DNA of 64,000 nt, taken from Chlorophyllum brunneum (lineage: Eukaryota > Basidiomycota > Agaricomycetes > Agaricales > Agaricaceae). The stretch is taken from contig OY756147.1 in NCBI GenBank assembly GCA_963576785.1, positions 434,001-498,000 on the forward strand, written 5' to 3'. The number at the start of each line of letters is the position of its first letter. Position 1 is the first letter of the stretch. This document shows positions 62,540 to 64,000 of this stretch, in pieces. Under the pieces are notes generated by a model that did not search any database, was not told the origin of the DNA, and worked only from the letters and a program-made list of their open reading frames with translations. The position numbers and the translations under genes were made by a program.

Positions 62540-63090
62540 GCAATGCTGATGAGCTGGCTGAGGAAGCCATTCTACTCGTTCGTTTACATAGCTCCCACTC
62601 AAGGTTCATCCGGGTGGCTTGAAATCAATTTAGCCGACTACGTTCAACATACATAGGTGACTCAGGTGATGTTTGCACTATAATATAAACAACAAAACCA
62701 CCTATTAGTAAAGAATGAAGTTTTAAAGGAGTGGAAGCATATGTTAACGTTCATTTGACTACCACATGTAATAGGAGACTTGATTTTGGCAACTTTACAA
62801 ATAACTGATGTCAGGAAAGCAGCCTGACATGACATAAATTCGGCGAACTCTACTACTACCAAACTCAGGTGATGCCACACGCTACAAACACCTTGTCAGC
62901 TGCAGGAGAGTTAAAACATGAACATTACACAATAGAGTTAAACATAAGCACTACACAATAGAAACAGAGATATTAGCGGAAGCAGAGGGGTATGAGTAGG
63001 AAGGTTGTGGTGACGTATGGCACGTCGATTTGATTTGATTCGGTTCCACTACATACCTGGTCAGCTAAATTGATTCCATCACATTCTCTA
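62540..63090. other. Spacer, mostly unassigned
   Basis: AT-rich sequence with no gene. 62985-63020 resembles the end of the retroelement-like relic at 58185-58225. Confidence 0.35.
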
Positions 63091-63099
63091 CAGGGCGCA

Positions 63100-63710
63100 A
63101 CGCGACGGTTAATCTGAATGTTTGTTCCATCATACCATCAGACTCCATCCACCATTTGACAATTGAGCTGTCAGAGCTGAAGAATCTACTGCCGTGCTGA
63201 TAACGACAGATTCTCAAAAGGCATCCTCGCGTCATGTCCGCTATCTAAGTCGGTACGGGATTATGAATTTTAGCTAATTCAAGTTTACATAATAATAAAT
63301 TATTGCCAAACTCACAACTCCCGCATTCCGCTCCCGGACTCGCAAGCCTTCCTTACACCAGCAAGCACGTCATTCATGAGAACGTCCAGCACACATTCTA
63401 GTTTTCTTTGCCCACTGGACAATTCCTAGCCTGATCACCATCTGCTGTTAGACTGACTTTGATGGCACACTCAATCCACTCCGAACCTTTTTCTTGATAT
63501 ATCCTGTCAGCTAGAATAGCACAAGCCAAGCTATGTCAAGTCCCCACCCACTGACCGTCTTCCGAATGGAACTAAAATTAAAAACACGAACACATCATAC
63601 TACGTGTCATTTAACAAGGATCATTATCGTCTACAACTATCAAGGAGACACATCATGATATATATCCATAGGAGCAACATGGCGAAGCCTTCTTGAAAAC
63701 AGCGAAAAAT
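63100..63710. repeat. R2 copy and 3'-flank repeat of array copy 5
   Basis: 63100-63490 matches R2 and 63500-63710 matches the 3' flanks of copies 3 and 4. Confidence 0.55.
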
Positions 63711-64000
63711 TCACCACTTAAGCAACAAAAACAGTAAGCATCTGCAAGAGTTGTAGCAAAAGTCTAAACTCACAGCTCTGGGATCATCCCGGGGATGTTC
63801 ACTCTTCATCCATGCAAAAGAAAGCTTGGTTCCGTCGAGTGGTAGCCCTTTGTTCTCCACGTAGTTTAAGAAATTGGCGAGACGTGCTTTATCCGTCTCA
63901 TTTTCTTGGCAGATGGTCGAATAATCTGGATGATCCACATTCACCTGGTCTTCACTGGTATATTTGGTATATCGAAGGGGAAAGAAGATGAACTCGACAG
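63711..64000 (-). CDS. Unrecognised protein, array copy 5 (cut by window edge)
   Basis: Only exon 2 (64000-63774, incomplete) and the six-base exon 3 (63716-63711) are visible. The exon 2 reading is close to copies 1-4 (NVDHPDYSTICQENETDKAR, then SFAWMKSEHPRDDPRA). Intron 2 is 57 nt, with small insertions relative to the other copies. Direct read-through would give an unrelated C-terminus, again favouring splicing to DDPRAW. The start and exon 1 lie beyond base 64000. Confidence 0.55.
   Translation of the reverse strand, partial: VEFIFFPLRYTKYTSEDQVNVDHPDYSTICQENETDKARLANFLNYVENKGLPLDGTKLSFAWMKSEHPRDDPRAVSLDFCYNSCRCLLFLLLKW

Overview
The window looks like nuclear DNA of a filamentous basidiomycete (Agaricomycetes). 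Genes are split by many 45-60 nt GT-AG introns with CTNAC-type branch points. Recognisable families include a class I hydrophobin, three proteins of the Agaricomycete membrane family DUF6534, a fungal Mrh4-type mitochondrial helicase, a chitin deacetylase and a large fungal Atg4. There are no operons; genes lie on both strands.

Layout. 1-1196: 3' part of an Ssz1-type Hsp70. 2594-4954: aldehyde dehydrogenase with a 14 nt micro-exon. 4955-9700: gene-poor, with a (CT)n tract, an orphan promoter-like stretch and two degenerate copies of a small gene relic. 9705-16720: a direct duplication whose units each carry a minus-strand DUF6534 gene, the tail of a small plus-strand gene and a shared promoter box. 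16922-26646: Mrh4-like helicase, chitin deacetylase, GH47 alpha-mannosidase (minus) and a third DUF6534 gene (minus). 28244-36378: cytochrome P450 and Atg4. 36815-37097: a run of hairpins closed by a 10-bp stem and a T8 tract, possibly a Pol III RNA. 40022-50274: secreted Cys-rich two-module glycoprotein, class I hydrophobin (minus), Rab7-like GTPase with a large insertion, CaMK-type kinase (minus), and a secreted protein with a (xGGH)n tail (minus). 51560-64000: a repeat-rich accessory region with five tandem minus-strand copies (four complete, one cut by the window edge) of an unrecognised 153-155 aa protein, mixed with other repeats, a retroelement-like relic and a broken MFS transporter.

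The left and middle parts are mostly conserved housekeeping or secretory functions: co-translational folding, aldehyde oxidation, mitochondrial RNA, N-glycan trimming, cell-wall remodelling, autophagy, vacuolar traffic and Ca2+ signalling. The right 12 kb is lineage-specific. The best candidates for something undescribed are the five-copy family, the His/Gly-repeat secreted protein, the hairpin-rich locus near 36.8-37.1 kb and the Rab7-like protein with its roughly 160-residue insertion. All splice structures were read by eye; no similarity search or transcript data were available.
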